In this document: positions 9,885 through 19,194 of the stretch, in pieces | Position numbering within the stretch: the first letter of the stretch is position 1 | How the letters are laid out: each line of letters opens with the position of its first letter | Assembly: GCA_030533405.1 (NCBI GenBank) | Contig: JAUNJF010000001.1 | Location: 1 to 64,000, forward strand | DNA from: Eubacteriales bacterium | GTDB taxonomy: Bacteria; Bacillota; Clostridia; Lachnospirales; Lachnospiraceae | Length of the DNA stretch: 64,000 nucleotides | Direction of reading: 5' to 3' | The notes under the pieces: generated by a model | What the model was told of the DNA's origin: nothing | The model's input: the letters and a program-made list of their open reading frames with translations, nothing else | Database searches by the model: none | Position numbers and translations under genes: made by a program

Positions 9885-9947
9885 CTTCTCTTCTAAGTTT
9901 TGGAAATGTAAGTAGGGATATACTTGCAACAGCGGAGAGAAAAGAAG
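9885..9947 (+). ncRNA. Possible structured RNA between jag and mnmE
   Basis: An outer stem pairs 9885-9894 with 9938-9947 (9 of 10 pairs), and an inner stem pairs GTAAGTA at 9908-9914 with TACTTGC at 9921-9927. It ends directly at the terminator hairpin at 9948. This could be a small RNA, a 3'-UTR structure of jag or chance. I recognise no known family. Confidence 0.25.
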
Positions 9948-10001
9948 AAATAAGTCTTACAAATTACAAAATATGTAGTTTGTAAGGCTTATTTCTTTTT
10001 T
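9948..10001 (+). terminator. Terminator ending the rpmH-jag operon
   Basis: AAATAAGTCTTACAAATTAC at 9948-9967 pairs with the complementary 9975-9994 with only wobble exceptions, around a 7-base loop, followed by a T-rich run to 10001. Its stability suggests it ends the operon before the separate mnmE promoter. Confidence 0.8.
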
Positions 10002-10018
10002 CAATGTGTTTCCTTTTC

Positions 10019-10047
10019 TTGTACTAAGAAAAAAATCGTGCTAAAAT
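10019..10047 (+). promoter_or_regulatory. Probable mnmE promoter
   Basis: TTGTAC at 10019-10024 and TAAAAT at 10042-10047 are 17 bases apart, with TG one base before the -10 box (extended -10). It lies 39 bases before the mnmE start. Confidence 0.6.
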
Positions 10048-10085
10048 AAGGCGATAATGTGTATTTTTATAGATGACAAGAGGCG

Positions 10086-11510
10086 ATGAAGAATATGATG
10101 AAATTAACAGATACAATTGCAGCAGTGGCAACTGGAATGAATCAGGGTGGAATTGGTGTAATCCGTGTAAGTGGAGAACAGGCAATTTCCATTGTGGATT
10201 CTATTTTTGTGCCAAAGAAAGCAGGAAAAGAGATTCGAAATATGGATTCCTATACAGCTGCATATGGTAATATTGTAAGAGATGGACATGGTACACATGC
10301 ATCAAATGATTCAAAGCCTGAAATTATAGATGAAGTGATTGTGCTTGTGATGAAAGCACCTTCCACCTATACAAAAGAGGATGTTGTGGAGATTGATTGT
10401 CATGGTGGTATGCAGGTCATGAAGGAAATATTGCATTTGGTGATACAAAAGGGTGCAAGACTTGCAGAACCAGGTGAATTTACAAAGAGAGCGTTTTTAA
10501 ATGGACGAATTGATTTGTCTCAGGCAGAATCTGTTATGGATTTAATTTCTGCAAAAAATGAATTGGCAGCAAAAAGTGCTGTATCACAATTACGAGGTGA
10601 TTTAAAGCTTAAAATTCAATCTATGCGAGAAAAATTGATTCATAATATTGCATATATTGAGTCTGCACTAGATGATCCAGAACATTATGATTTAGATGGA
10701 TTTGGAGATGAATTAGACCATTTACTGGATGAGGTTTGTGAGGAGATGAATCATTTACTCCGTTCTGCAGAGAATGGAAAAATGATGAAGGAAGGAATTC
10801 AGACTGTTATTCTTGGTAAGCCTAATGCAGGTAAATCTTCTGTGTTAAATGTTATGATGGGCAGAGAACGTGCAATTGTAACAGATATTGCAGGCACGAC
10901 AAGAGATACATTAGAGGAATCTATTTCGATTGAGGGAATTCCTTTAAATATTGTGGATACAGCTGGTATTCGTGAAACATCAGATGTTGTAGAAAAGATT
11001 GGTGTGGATAAGTCCTTAGAAGCGATGGAAGATGCGGATTTGATTTTATATATTGTGGATTCGTCTGTCGCATTGGATGAAAATGATTATCAGATTATGG
11101 ATAAAATTAAAGAACGAAATGTTATCATTTTGCAAAATAAATCAGATTTAAAAAATGTGGTGACAAAAGAAGAAATTACATCTCATTTGGAGAAGCCAGT
11201 GATTGATATCAGTGCAAAAGAACAGACAGGTTTTGAAGAGTTTTATGCGCTGTTAAATGATATGTTTTTTGCAGGCAGCCTGAATTATAATGATGAGATT
11301 TATATTACCAATCTGCGTCATAAGAATGCATTAGAAGAGGCACTTGCATCGGTTTGTATGGTCAAACAAAGTATTGCAGATGGAATGCCAGAGGATTTTT
11401 ATTCGATTGATTTGATGGCTGCTTATGAGAGACTTGGATTCATCATTGGTGAATCGGTGGAGGATGATTTGGTAGATACCATTTTTAGAGAATTCTGTAT
11501 GGGAAAATAA
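10086..11510 (+). CDS. mnmE: tRNA modification GTPase MnmE
   Basis: MnmE works with MnmG to modify uridine 34 in the wobble position of several tRNAs. The 474-residue protein has the N-terminal tetrahydrofolate-binding domain (DTIAAVATGMNQGGIGVIRVSG), a helical domain, an inserted G domain with GKPNAGKSS, DTAGIRET and the NKSD box, and the diagnostic C-terminal FCMGK containing the catalytic Cys. Length is typical. mnmG follows after 18 bases, so the two partners are cotranscribed. Confidence 0.97.
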   Translation: MKNMMKLTDTIAAVATGMNQGGIGVIRVSGEQAISIVDSIFVPKKAGKEIRNMDSYTAAYGNIVRDGHGTHASNDSKPEIIDEVIVLVMKAPSTYTKEDVVEIDCHGGMQVMKEILHLVIQKGARLAEPGEFTKRAFLNGRIDLSQAESVMDLISAKNELAAKSAVSQLRGDLKLKIQSMREKLIHNIAYIESALDDPEHYDLDGFGDELDHLLDEVCEEMNHLLRSAENGKMMKEGIQTVILGKPNAGKSSVLNVMMGRERAIVTDIAGTTRDTLEESISIEGIPLNIVDTAGIRETSDVVEKIGVDKSLEAMEDADLILYIVDSSVALDENDYQIMDKIKERNVIILQNKSDLKNVVTKEEITSHLEKPVIDISAKEQTGFEEFYALLNDMFFAGSLNYNDEIYITNLRHKNALEEALASVCMVKQSIADGMPEDFYSIDLMAAYERLGFIIGESVEDDLVDTIFREFCMGK

Positions 11511-11528
11511 GGATAGAAGGAAGTTTGT

Positions 11529-13484
11529 ATGATGAACAAGATTGAAGAAACATATGACGCCATTGTCGTTGGAGCAGGACACGCTGGATGTGAGGCAGCG
11601 CTTGCTTTGGCACGTATGGGACAGGAAACAATTATTTTTACAGTAAGTATGGATAGCGTAGCTATGATGCCATGTAATCCAAATGTTGGTGGATCTTCAA
11701 AGGGTCATTTGGTTCGTGAGATTGATGCCCTTGGCGGAGAGATGGGAAAAAATATTGATAAAACATATATTCAATCTAAAATGTTGAATCGCTCAAAGGG
11801 TCCTGCGGTTCATTCTTTGCGTGCGCAGGCGGACAAATCAGAATATACAAGACAAATGCGTATGACAATGGAGAATACGGAGCATTTAACACTTCGTCAG
11901 GCAGAGGTTGCAGAAATTTTAGTAGAAGATGTAAAGGATGCTACATTTTTTAAAGCGGAAGAAGATTCCGTTCATGTATTTAAAGGAGATTGTAAGAAAA
12001 AGGTTTGCGGAATTCGTACCAAATCAGGTGCAACCTATTATGCAAAAACAGTTGTCCTTTGTACAGGTGTTTATTTAAATGCACGTTGCATTTATGGTGA
12101 CGTGGTAAATCATACAGGACCAAATGGATTGTCAGCTGCGACATTTTTATCAGATTCTTTGGTAAACAGTGGTATTCCAATTCGTCGTTTTAAGACAGGT
12201 ACACCAGCCAGAATTGATAAGAGAAGTATTGATTTTTCCAAGATGGAAGAGCAAAAGGGTGATGAGGATATTGTTCCATTTTCATTTACCAATCGTGCAG
12301 AAGATATTGAAAGAGAACAGATTAGCTGTTGGTTGACTTATACCAATGAAGAAACACATGATATTATTCGTAGCAATATTGATCGTTCTCCTCTATTTTC
12401 AGGTGCAATCGAAGGTACTGGTCCAAGATATTGTCCTTCCATTGAAGATAAGGTAATGAAGTTTGCAGATAAGAATCGTCATCAGGTTTTTGTAGAGCCA
12501 GAAGGAGAATTTACCAATGAGATGTATATTGGTGGTATGAGTTCTTCTCTTCCAGAGGATGTACAATATGCAATGTATCGAAGTGTTCCTGGATTAGAAA
12601 ATGCTAGAATTGTTCGTAATGCATATGCAATTGAATATGATTGCATCAGTGCATTGTTGTTAAAACCTTCTTTGGAATTTAAGGATGTGGAAGGTTTATA
12701 TAGTGCTGGTCAGATGAATGGTAGTTCTGGTTATGAGGAAGCTGCTGCACAGGGTTTGATGGCTGGTATCAATGCTGCGAGAAAATTGCAGGGAAAAGAA
12801 GAAGTCGTATTGGATCGCTCACAGGGATACATTGGTGTATTAATTGATGATTTGGTAACAAAGGAGACGAGAGAGCCTTATCGTATGATGACATCTCGTG
12901 CCGAATATCGTTTGTTGCTTCGTCAGGATAATGCAGATTTGAGACTGACCGATATTGGTCATGAAATTGGTTTAATTGATGAAGAACGCTATGCAGCATT
13001 TTGTCATAAGAGAGAAATCATTGATGCAGAGGTTGCGCGTTTATCAGAAACCATGGTTGGTGCAAATAAGACAATACAAAGCTTTTTAGAGGAAAATGGT
13101 AGTACTACATTAAAGACAGCTGCATCCTTAGCTGATTTGGTAAAACGTCCAGAACTTTCCTATGAAATGATTGCGCCAATTGATGAGGAGCGACCAGATA
13201 TTAGCGATGAGAAATTTGTAAAAGATATTATCAACCAGATCAATATTGAATTAAAATATGATGGTTATATTAAGAGACAGCGTTCACAGGTTGAACATTT
13301 TGTTAAATTAGAAAAGAAGAGAATTCCAGCTGATTTGGATTATAATGATGTGCATAATTTGCGTAAGGAAGCCAGACAGAAATTAAATGAGATTCGTCCA
13401 GAGAACATTGGACAGGCATCTCGTATTTCAGGTGTTTCGCCTGCGGATATTTCTGTATTGTTGATTTATTTAAATGCAAAATAG
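11529..13484 (+). CDS. mnmG: tRNA uridine-5-carboxymethylaminomethyl modification enzyme MnmG
   Basis: This FAD-dependent partner of MnmE makes the wobble-uridine modification. The 651-residue protein begins with the dinucleotide-binding motif [14 protein letters not shown], contains [22 protein letters not shown] and the conserved [18 protein letters not shown], and ends in the helical tRNA-binding domain. The slightly extended length results from a Lys/Glu-rich insert near residue 145. AAGGAAG precedes the start. Confidence 0.97.
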   Translation: MMNKIEETYDAIVVGAGHAGCEAALALARMGQETIIFTVSMDSVAMMPCNPNVGGSSKGHLVREIDALGGEMGKNIDKTYIQSKMLNRSKGPAVHSLRAQADKSEYTRQMRMTMENTEHLTLRQAEVAEILVEDVKDATFFKAEEDSVHVFKGDCKKKVCGIRTKSGATYYAKTVVLCTGVYLNARCIYGDVVNHTGPNGLSAATFLSDSLVNSGIPIRRFKTGTPARIDKRSIDFSKMEEQKGDEDIVPFSFTNRAEDIEREQISCWLTYTNEETHDIIRSNIDRSPLFSGAIEGTGPRYCPSIEDKVMKFADKNRHQVFVEPEGEFTNEMYIGGMSSSLPEDVQYAMYRSVPGLENARIVRNAYAIEYDCISALLLKPSLEFKDVEGLYSAGQMNGSSGYEEAAAQGLMAGINAARKLQGKEEVVLDRSQGYIGVLIDDLVTKETREPYRMMTSRAEYRLLLRQDNADLRLTDIGHEIGLIDEERYAAFCHKREIIDAEVARLSETMVGANKTIQSFLEENGSTTLKTAASLADLVKRPELSYEMIAPIDEERPDISDEKFVKDIINQINIELKYDGYIKRQRSQVEHFVKLEKKRIPADLDYNDVHNLRKEARQKLNEIRPENIGQASRISGVSPADISVLLIYLNAK

Positions 13485-13500
13485 TAGAGGAATGTGTTAG

Positions 13501-13546
13501 CAAACTGAAAAAAATCAAACATCAAGTAATCATGAGTGTCAGTTTG
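13501..13546. repeat. Hairpin in the mnmG to acetyltransferase gap
   Basis: CAAACTGA at 13501-13508 pairs exactly with TCAGTTTG at 13539-13546 across a 30-base loop. There is no T-run, so termination is doubtful. It may be a processing or stability hairpin, or chance. Confidence 0.3.
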
Positions 13547-13589
13547 AAATGATAAATCATAGATAAAAGAATTTTTTAGGGGGAACAGT

Positions 13590-14075
13590 ATGGAAGAAAA
13601 GAAGATTACAATACGAAGAGCAGTTGCTTCTGATTTGGATGGTGTGAATTATTTACTCCGTCAGGTTTTAATGGTACATCATAATGGAAGACCGGATTTA
13701 TTTAAGGCAAATGTTAAAAAATATACAGATGAAGAATTATTAGAGATTTTTAAGGATGATAAAAGACCAATTTTTGTTGGTGTAGATGAAAATAATCAGG
13801 TGATGGGATATGCATTTTGTGTGTATCAGCAGGAATTGAATCACAATGTGTTGACAGATGTTAAAACATTATATATTGATGATATTTGTGTAGATGAAAA
13901 TGCAAGAGGAATGCATGTTGGAAAACAAATTTATGAGTATGTGATTGATTTTGCAAAAAAGAACGACTTTTATAATGTGACATTAAATGTATGGAATTGT
14001 AATCCACCTGCTATGAAGTTTTATGAAAGTATGGGATTTGTACCATATAAGGTAGGTATGGAGGTTGTGTTGTAG
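13590..14075 (+). CDS. GNAT family N-acetyltransferase
   Basis: The 161-residue protein has a GNAT fold: an N-terminal strand (KKITIRRAVASDLDGV), a core strand with YIDDICVDENARGMHVGKQI (acetyl-CoA pyrophosphate-binding loop, here RGMHVG), and a C-terminal NCNPPAMKFYESMGFVPY typical of the family. The substrate cannot be told. It lies between mnmG and rsmG. AGGGGGAAC precedes the ATG. The class assignment is secure; the function is open. Confidence 0.88.
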   Translation: MEEKKITIRRAVASDLDGVNYLLRQVLMVHHNGRPDLFKANVKKYTDEELLEIFKDDKRPIFVGVDENNQVMGYAFCVYQQELNHNVLTDVKTLYIDDICVDENARGMHVGKQIYEYVIDFAKKNDFYNVTLNVWNCNPPAMKFYESMGFVPYKVGMEVVL

Positions 14076-14088
14076 AAAGGATAGTTAT

Positions 14089-14835
14089 ATGGAACGATTG
14101 AGAGAAAAGGCAAAACAATGGAATATTGAATTGAGCGATAGACAGATCGAACAGTTCCAAATCTATTATGAAATGCTTGTTGAGACAAATAAGGTAATGA
14201 ATTTGACTGCAATTACAGAATTAGATGAAGTGATTACGAAGCATTTTTTGGATTCAATTGCGTTGGCTGAAATATATCCTGAGATTCGAGAGAAAGAACT
14301 ATATATTTTAGATCTTGGAACTGGAGCTGGTTTTCCAGGGTTGCCTTTGAAAATTGCGTTTCCGCAGTTAAAGATTGTTTTGATGGATTCGTTAAATAAA
14401 AGAATTAAATTCTTGCAATCTGTGATAGATAGATTAGAATTATGTGATAAAAATAAAGTAAATGGTTCGAATGAAGGGATTATTGCGGTACATGGTCGTG
14501 CAGAAGAGGCAGCTCGAAATATAAATTACAGAGAGCGCTTTGATGTGTGTGTGAGTCGTGCAGTTGCTAATTTGGCAACGCTTAGCGAGTATTGTATTCC
14601 ATTTGTAAAAGTGGATGGAAAGTTTATTCCTTATAAATCAGCTGAGATTGAGCAAGAGGCAGAAGAAGGAAAGAAGGCTGTTCAATTGATGGGTGGAAAA
14701 ATTGCAGATATCAAGAAATTGTCTTTACCGGACAGTGATATTGAACGATCATTTGTGATTATTGAGAAAAAGAAAAATACACCAAAGACATATCCTCGTA
14801 AAGCAGGTACAGCAAGTAAAGAACCGATTCATTAA
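14089..14835 (+). CDS. rsmG: 16S rRNA (guanine-527-N7)-methyltransferase RsmG
   Basis: RsmG (GidB) methylates G527 of 16S rRNA using S-adenosylmethionine. The 248-residue protein has HFLDSIALAE, the SAM motif ILDLGTGAGFPGLPLKIAFP, MDSLNKRIKFL and the late SRAVANLATLSEY motif. The start at 14089 has AGAAAGG 8 bases upstream; an earlier in-frame ATG at 14065 would overlap the acetyltransferase gene. Conserved position after mnmEG supports the call. Confidence 0.96.
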   Translation: MERLREKAKQWNIELSDRQIEQFQIYYEMLVETNKVMNLTAITELDEVITKHFLDSIALAEIYPEIREKELYILDLGTGAGFPGLPLKIAFPQLKIVLMDSLNKRIKFLQSVIDRLELCDKNKVNGSNEGIIAVHGRAEEAARNINYRERFDVCVSRAVANLATLSEYCIPFVKVDGKFIPYKSAEIEQEAEEGKKAVQLMGGKIADIKKLSLPDSDIERSFVIIEKKKNTPKTYPRKAGTASKEPIH

Positions 14836-14842
14836 GAAAAAA

Positions 14843-14878
14843 GGACTTCATGAAACTTTATTCATGAGGTCCTTTTTT
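14843..14878. terminator. Bidirectional terminator between rsmG and the exonuclease gene
   Basis: A 12-bp stem (GGACTTCATGAA with TTCATGAGGTCC, one G-T wobble) has a loop of about 6 bases. An A-run lies on the left and a T-run on the right, so it can serve both convergent transcripts. The T-run touches the stop codon of the leftward gene. Confidence 0.88.
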
Positions 14879-15836
14879 ACCCTGCTATTTTTTTCTGACG
14901 TCTTTTTTCTCTTCGTTTTTTTTGTAATTCAGATTGTCTTGTACGGATTCTTTCATAGTCTTTTTTATTAATTTTTTCTGCAGTTTTAATAACAAAAACA
15001 TTACCATCAGAGGTAGATTTAAATCTGAGTTTTCCACATGTCAGGCCATGTGACCAACATTTACCCACACAAACATGAGTAGAAGAATTATTTACAAACC
15101 ATTTTATCTTCTTTGTAATTTTACGATTACATTTATAACAACGCATAGTAATAATATTCTTATCGTCTAATGCATTCATGCGATTTTCAAATGGTCGTGT
15201 AATATATTCAATATAATTGAGATGCTTTGCTGTAATCTCATCTTCAATACTTGTTGGATGATGATAGTAATCGATGCTATACATATCCGATAAATGTTTC
15301 TTTTTCATTTTTTGGAAAACAACGGCTGTGTAATATGCGTCATTTTTCGCACAATGAAAAGGTTCATCTATGGTAAGCTTCAGTTCTGTTACCGCTTTTT
15401 CCAAACTAGGCATCTGATACTTATCATTATAATAATTGATTGCATATATTTCTTGTAAATTATAAAACTTCAGTGGAAATTCTAAACTCTTTAAATAGTA
15501 GAAGTCCATATTCTGTTGTAAATAGGTTAAGTCCAAAGGACCCCAGGTACAGAATATAAAATCTTCACCACACCATTTTTTAAATTCACGATATACTACA
15601 TCAAATGGTCGACCGCTTCTTAATTCAGTCTCGTCATAATTCAAAATCTCTCGAATTCTGGATTGTAAACGACGATATACTCTTGGTTTGATGATACTAC
15701 CATATTGGTCTAGAATATTAAAATGTTCATCTAATTTCGTGGCTCCAATTTCAATTACCTCAAAAGGTAATCTTGGATTCTCTCCTGATGAAGAAGAACT
15801 TTGATTCCACTCTAAATCTAAAACAATGTAATTCAT
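14877..15836 (-). CDS. 3'-5' exonuclease domain protein with C-terminal Cys cluster
   Basis: The 319-residue protein starts with the DEDD exonuclease ExoI motif YIVLDLEWNQ, followed by FEVIEIGA. Later elements fit the remaining acidic and His motifs (FCTWGPLDLTYL and HCAKNDAYYTAVVF). A C-terminal region has Cys-x2-Cys (CYKC) and further Cys/His residues (CVGKCWSHGLTC), suggesting a zinc ribbon. The tail is strongly basic. It could process RNA or DNA ends; the target is not known. It follows the 190-residue membrane protein by 15 bases. Confidence 0.75.
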   Translation of the reverse strand: MNYIVLDLEWNQSSSSSGENPRLPFEVIEIGATKLDEHFNILDQYGSIIKPRVYRRLQSRIREILNYDETELRSGRPFDVVYREFKKWCGEDFIFCTWGPLDLTYLQQNMDFYYLKSLEFPLKFYNLQEIYAINYYNDKYQMPSLEKAVTELKLTIDEPFHCAKNDAYYTAVVFQKMKKKHLSDMYSIDYYHHPTSIEDEITAKHLNYIEYITRPFENRMNALDDKNIITMRCYKCNRKITKKIKWFVNNSSTHVCVGKCWSHGLTCGKLRFKSTSDGNVFVIKTAEKINKKDYERIRTRQSELQKKRREKRRQKKIAG

Positions 15837-15851
15837 AATGTGTGTTCCTAA

Positions 15852-16424
15852 TTAATTTGCGCGCATTCTTCTAACGTTATCTTTATTTTCATTTAGATGA
15901 TTATCAAGTGTTTTGTTAATCTCTTCTAAAATTTCAAGTGTTTCCTTGGAAGCGGATGATGTTCCACCATTTAACTGAACAAGAAGTTTGGAAATACGAT
16001 CAGAACTATTCAAGTTCTTAACGTCACCTTCCTGTGTCTTCTTTACTAAAATCTTAGTACATAATTTCTGTTGTTCAATTAATTCTGCGTTCAAGCGTTC
16101 ATTTTCTTGTTTTAATGTTTCAATCTGTTGTAATAAATCATTATGCTGTTTTGCACTAGTAACTTCTTCACGTTTCGCTACAGAATAAATACCTTTTTCA
16201 ACCTTTACAAGTTCTGTCTGACGATCCAATGATGCTTCAGATATTTCATCTATTTTTTTAACAACTCCATCAACAAAAAAATAAGTATTTGCAAGTGCAA
16301 TGAGACCAAAAACAATAATTAATTCCATAGATGCTGGCATGTTTAATACCAAATATAATACAACCAATACGGATGCTACAAGTCCTACTGCACTAAAAGT
16401 TAAATTTGTCTTTTTTATCTTCAT
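15852..16424 (-). CDS. Membrane protein with coiled-coil tail, unknown function
   Basis: The 190 residues hold two N-terminal membrane helices (around residues 8-28 and 33-52), then a coiled coil rich in Glu, Lys and Leu (LLQQIETLKQENERLNAELIEQ), a Ser/Asn-rich stretch and a second short helical segment. I recognise no family. It lies downstream of tRNA-Arg on the same strand. AGAGGGG precedes its ATG. A role anchored at the membrane near the segregation genes is possible but is a guess. Confidence 0.7.
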   Translation of the reverse strand: MKIKKTNLTFSAVGLVASVLVVLYLVLNMPASMELIIVFGLIALANTYFFVDGVVKKIDEISEASLDRQTELVKVEKGIYSVAKREEVTSAKQHNDLLQQIETLKQENERLNAELIEQQKLCTKILVKKTQEGDVKNLNSSDRISKLLVQLNGGTSSASKETLEILEEINKTLDNHLNENKDNVRRMRAN

Positions 16425-16458
16425 AGTGTATTGTACCCCTCTAATTAGTATTAGGTAA

Positions 16459-16530
16459 TATACCCGGCGGGAATCGAACCCACAATTATTCTTTAGGAGA
16501 GAATTGTTATATCCATTTAACTACGGGTAC
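16459..16530 (-). tRNA. tRNA-Arg (anticodon CCU)
   Basis: Read on the minus strand, the sequence folds into a complete cloverleaf of 72 bases: acceptor GTACCCG with CGGGTAT, D stem GTTA with TAAC, anticodon stem ATTCT with AGAAT around loop CTCCTAA (anticodon CCT), and T stem GTGGG with CCCGC around TTCGATT. The discriminator base is A, and CCA is not encoded. It would read the rare Arg codon AGG. Confidence 0.93.
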
Positions 16531-16547
16531 CTGTATCATTTCTATGA

Positions 16548-17432
16548 TTATTCGAATTCTACTTTTGCCTGTAACCAAATGATTCCTTTAAATCGTCTTC
16601 CGATTGCGGGTTCTCCCTCTAAATCAACTGAGTTAATTACAACATTAAGTAAAATATTATTACATAGTATAGTTAGATTATACACTAATTCTTTTGAAAT
16701 TTCATTAGTAATTTTATCTATGTTTTTGATGATACCTAAAATGGAATACTGTTCATTGTCAATTCCATAAGGCATAAAATATGTTTCAACGACAGTAAGC
16801 AAGTCCTCATCTTTAATTCGCTTTGTGATGAGAGAGTAGGTATCCATATCATCAAGTGTTAAATCCTCTAATGCATCCATATCACCATTTTTTGCTTTTG
16901 CAATTAATTTCTTTCTTGCTGCGTTACTAATTGGCTGTGTGTCATAAGGATGTACGAGATGATCTAAATGTACACCACATAAAATCTTACCTTCTGTGGA
17001 AAGTGCTCCGAATCTTAATTTGCTTGGAACTTTATAAAATTGATTTGTCCATTTACATTTTACATAATCAACAATATTGGTTAAAGAATAAATTAAAGTA
17101 ATTCCTAAATCGTAATCATCTGATACACCAGAATACGATTCTTGATTAGAATGTTCTTCAATTTGAATCTCTGGATGGACAGTTGTATGAAGACCACTAC
17201 AAAATGGAAATGCATGGTCTAATGTAAAATGTTCGTCTAAATCCATTTCACCAATAATGGAAATACCAATATTGTTTCCAAAAAATCGATTAATTTGGAC
17301 TAAGTTTGTGTCGACTCCAACACTTATTTCTTGCTTTGTGGAAAAATCATGAAAAGCAGCATTTACTAATTTATTCTGTTCACTTTTCGTGCGAATTTTA
17401 CTAAATCCAATGGCTCTTAAATAACGATGCAT
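16548..17432 (-). CDS. DUF3881 family protein
   Basis: The 294-residue protein starting MHRYLRAIGFSKI matches what I recall of DUF3881, a family mainly seen in Lachnospiraceae. The start at 17432 is set by TTGGAG 7 bases upstream; the same GGAG would otherwise be coding if the upstream in-frame TTG (17444) were used. No membrane segment or catalytic motif is evident. Function is unknown. It lies between tRNA-Arg and the DUF4446 gene, with the parB group upstream. Confidence 0.75.
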   Translation of the reverse strand: MHRYLRAIGFSKIRTKSEQNKLVNAAFHDFSTKQEISVGVDTNLVQINRFFGNNIGISIIGEMDLDEHFTLDHAFPFCSGLHTTVHPEIQIEEHSNQESYSGVSDDYDLGITLIYSLTNIVDYVKCKWTNQFYKVPSKLRFGALSTEGKILCGVHLDHLVHPYDTQPISNAARKKLIAKAKNGDMDALEDLTLDDMDTYSLITKRIKDEDLLTVVETYFMPYGIDNEQYSILGIIKNIDKITNEISKELVYNLTILCNNILLNVVINSVDLEGEPAIGRRFKGIIWLQAKVEFE

Positions 17433-17496
17433 GATAATCTCCAATTTCTCTTCAAAATAAGAAGTATAATAACTATACTTCTTATTCTAAAACTTT

Positions 17497-18054
17497 TTAA
17501 TATACGATATCTGGTTTTCTATTTTCTCGTTCTCTTGCAGCTTCCTTAGAACCTTCTGTTCCAATTGCTACATTTAATGCTAAACGTTCTTCTTCTGATA
17601 ATATATAATATGATTCTTCGTTTGTAACTTCTTTACAATATGTGAAACATCCTTCTCTACTATGCATAGATGTGATGATAATACCATCATGATTCTCTGT
17701 TAAGAGTGCGAGAGAGAAGCTTAGTTTACCTGACATTTCTTTAAATGCATCATATTTTACCAATCCAATCTTGCAAAAGGTTGTCAAAAATTTATCATTG
17801 ATTGCTGAAATATCTCGATTCTGTTGTTTTTCATTTTTAACAATCTGTCGCATTTCCGAAAAACGTTTTGCCATTACTTCTTCTAAGTTAGAAGCATCGT
17901 TACCTGAAGTAAAACGATTCAGGCGATTTGTTAATCGATTACATTTTGATATGATAGAAAAAATAAGAATGAACTGTATAATAATGATTGCTGCCAGAAC
18001 AATAATTACAATATCTGTACTGATTCCTAATGAATCAAATATTCCTGTATTCAT
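17497..18054 (-). CDS. DUF4446 family membrane protein
   Basis: This 185-residue protein has one N-terminal membrane helix (IVIIVLAAIIIIQFILIFSI), a coiled coil, and a C-terminal domain with SFSLALLTENHDGIIITSMH and HSREGCFTYCKEV. That pattern is diagnostic of DUF4446, a family often found beside parB in Clostridia. Function is not established. It is 34 bases downstream of parB on the same strand, so it is probably cotranscribed. Confidence 0.82.
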   Translation of the reverse strand: MNTGIFDSLGISTDIVIIVLAAIIIIQFILIFSIISKCNRLTNRLNRFTSGNDASNLEEVMAKRFSEMRQIVKNEKQQNRDISAINDKFLTTFCKIGLVKYDAFKEMSGKLSFSLALLTENHDGIIITSMHSREGCFTYCKEVTNEESYYILSEEERLALNVAIGTEGSKEAARERENRKPDIVY

Positions 18055-18088
18055 AATAACACTCCATTTTCCTTTTTGCTTTGTTCTA

Positions 18089-19033
18089 TTAATCCAACTG
18101 AATAGAATATAAAAGTTCTACTAATCTTGTTAATTCATCATGCGAAAAATATTCTATTTCTATCTTACCCTTGTTATTATTCTTTGCTTTAATTGTTGTT
18201 TTAGAACCTAATTTATCTTTTAAATTCTTTTCAACACCTTCATAGAAACAAGATAAATCTTCTTCTGGAATTTCAGTATCTTTTGATTTTTCTGGTTTCG
18301 ACGCATCTTCGATTAATTTCTTTACTAATTTCTCTGTTTCACGAACAGATAATCTTTGATCAAATACATTACATGCAGTTTCATACTGTAATTCACTATC
18401 TTCAATTGCAAGTAATGCTCTTGCATGTCCGTTGCTAATTTTTTCATCAATTACCATTTCCTGGACTTGCTCACAAAGTTTCAATAAACGCATAATGTTG
18501 GTAATTGCACTTCTACTTTTTGAAACACGTTCTGCAACATCATCCTGCTTTAAATGAAATTCTTTGATTAACTTTTTATATGCTTGTGCTTCTTCAATTG
18601 GATTCAAGTTCTCACGTTGGATATTCTCAATTAATCCAATCTCTAGCACTTCCTGATCTGTATAATCTTTAATGACAACAGGTACTTCTGTTAAACCTGC
18701 TTTTAATGATGCACGCCAACGACGTTCACCAGAAACTAATAGATAATAGTTGTCTCGTTTGGTAACAACGAGTGGCTCAATGACTCCGTGTTGAATAATG
18801 GAATCTGCTAGTTCCTGAAGTGCATCTTCATTAAATTGTTTTCTTGGTTGGTCTTTATTAATTTCTATTTCATTTATCTTTAATTTTATTTCAGTAGGAA
18901 CTTCTTTTACGACTTCCTTAATTACTTCTTTTGTTATGGTTTCTTTTTTAGGGGTGGAAGCTTTTTTACGAGTATTAGTAGTATCTACACCTAACATCGT
19001 ATCTAAACCGTTTCCTAAACCTCTTTTTGCCAT
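18089..19033 (-). CDS. parB: Chromosome-partitioning protein ParB/Spo0J
   Basis: ParB loads onto parS sites and spreads to organise the origin for segregation. The 314 residues start MAKRGLGNGLDTMLGV (family N-terminus). They include INKDQPRKQFNEDALQELA, the CTPase motif GERRWRAS, a helix-turn-helix (KQDDVAERVSKSRSAITNIMRLL) and a C-terminal dimer domain. The start at 19033 is set by AGGAGGA upstream; reading further would translate through a parS site. parA lies upstream with its own terminator between. Confidence 0.95.
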   Translation of the reverse strand: MAKRGLGNGLDTMLGVDTTNTRKKASTPKKETITKEVIKEVVKEVPTEIKLKINEIEINKDQPRKQFNEDALQELADSIIQHGVIEPLVVTKRDNYYLLVSGERRWRASLKAGLTEVPVVIKDYTDQEVLEIGLIENIQRENLNPIEEAQAYKKLIKEFHLKQDDVAERVSKSRSAITNIMRLLKLCEQVQEMVIDEKISNGHARALLAIEDSELQYETACNVFDQRLSVRETEKLVKKLIEDASKPEKSKDTEIPEEDLSCFYEGVEKNLKDKLGSKTTIKAKNNNKGKIEIEYFSHDELTRLVELLYSIQLD

Positions 19034-19057
19034 TTTTAAAATCCTCCTAAATGATAA

Positions 19058-19073
19058 TGTTTCACGTGAAACA
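19058..19073. promoter_or_regulatory. parS site 1
   Basis: Perfect 16-bp palindrome TGTTTCACGTGAAACA, the consensus ParB-binding site, 24 bases upstream of the parB start codon. ParB bound here may also affect its own transcription. Confidence 0.95.
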
Positions 19074-19194
19074 TTTTCTGTCATTCTAAAAAATCATTTC
19101 TGTTCTCTAGGAAAGTTTGTAATAAAATGAATTCGTTCAAAAACACTCTATGCGTTCTTGTTGTTAATTAAAATAAAAAACTTTACTAGAACGT

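Noticed and set aside
17433-17444. Upstream TTG start for the DUF3881 gene
   Set aside because: Using it would turn the obvious TTGGAG ribosome binding site into codons; the ATG at 17432 has correct spacing and matches the family start.
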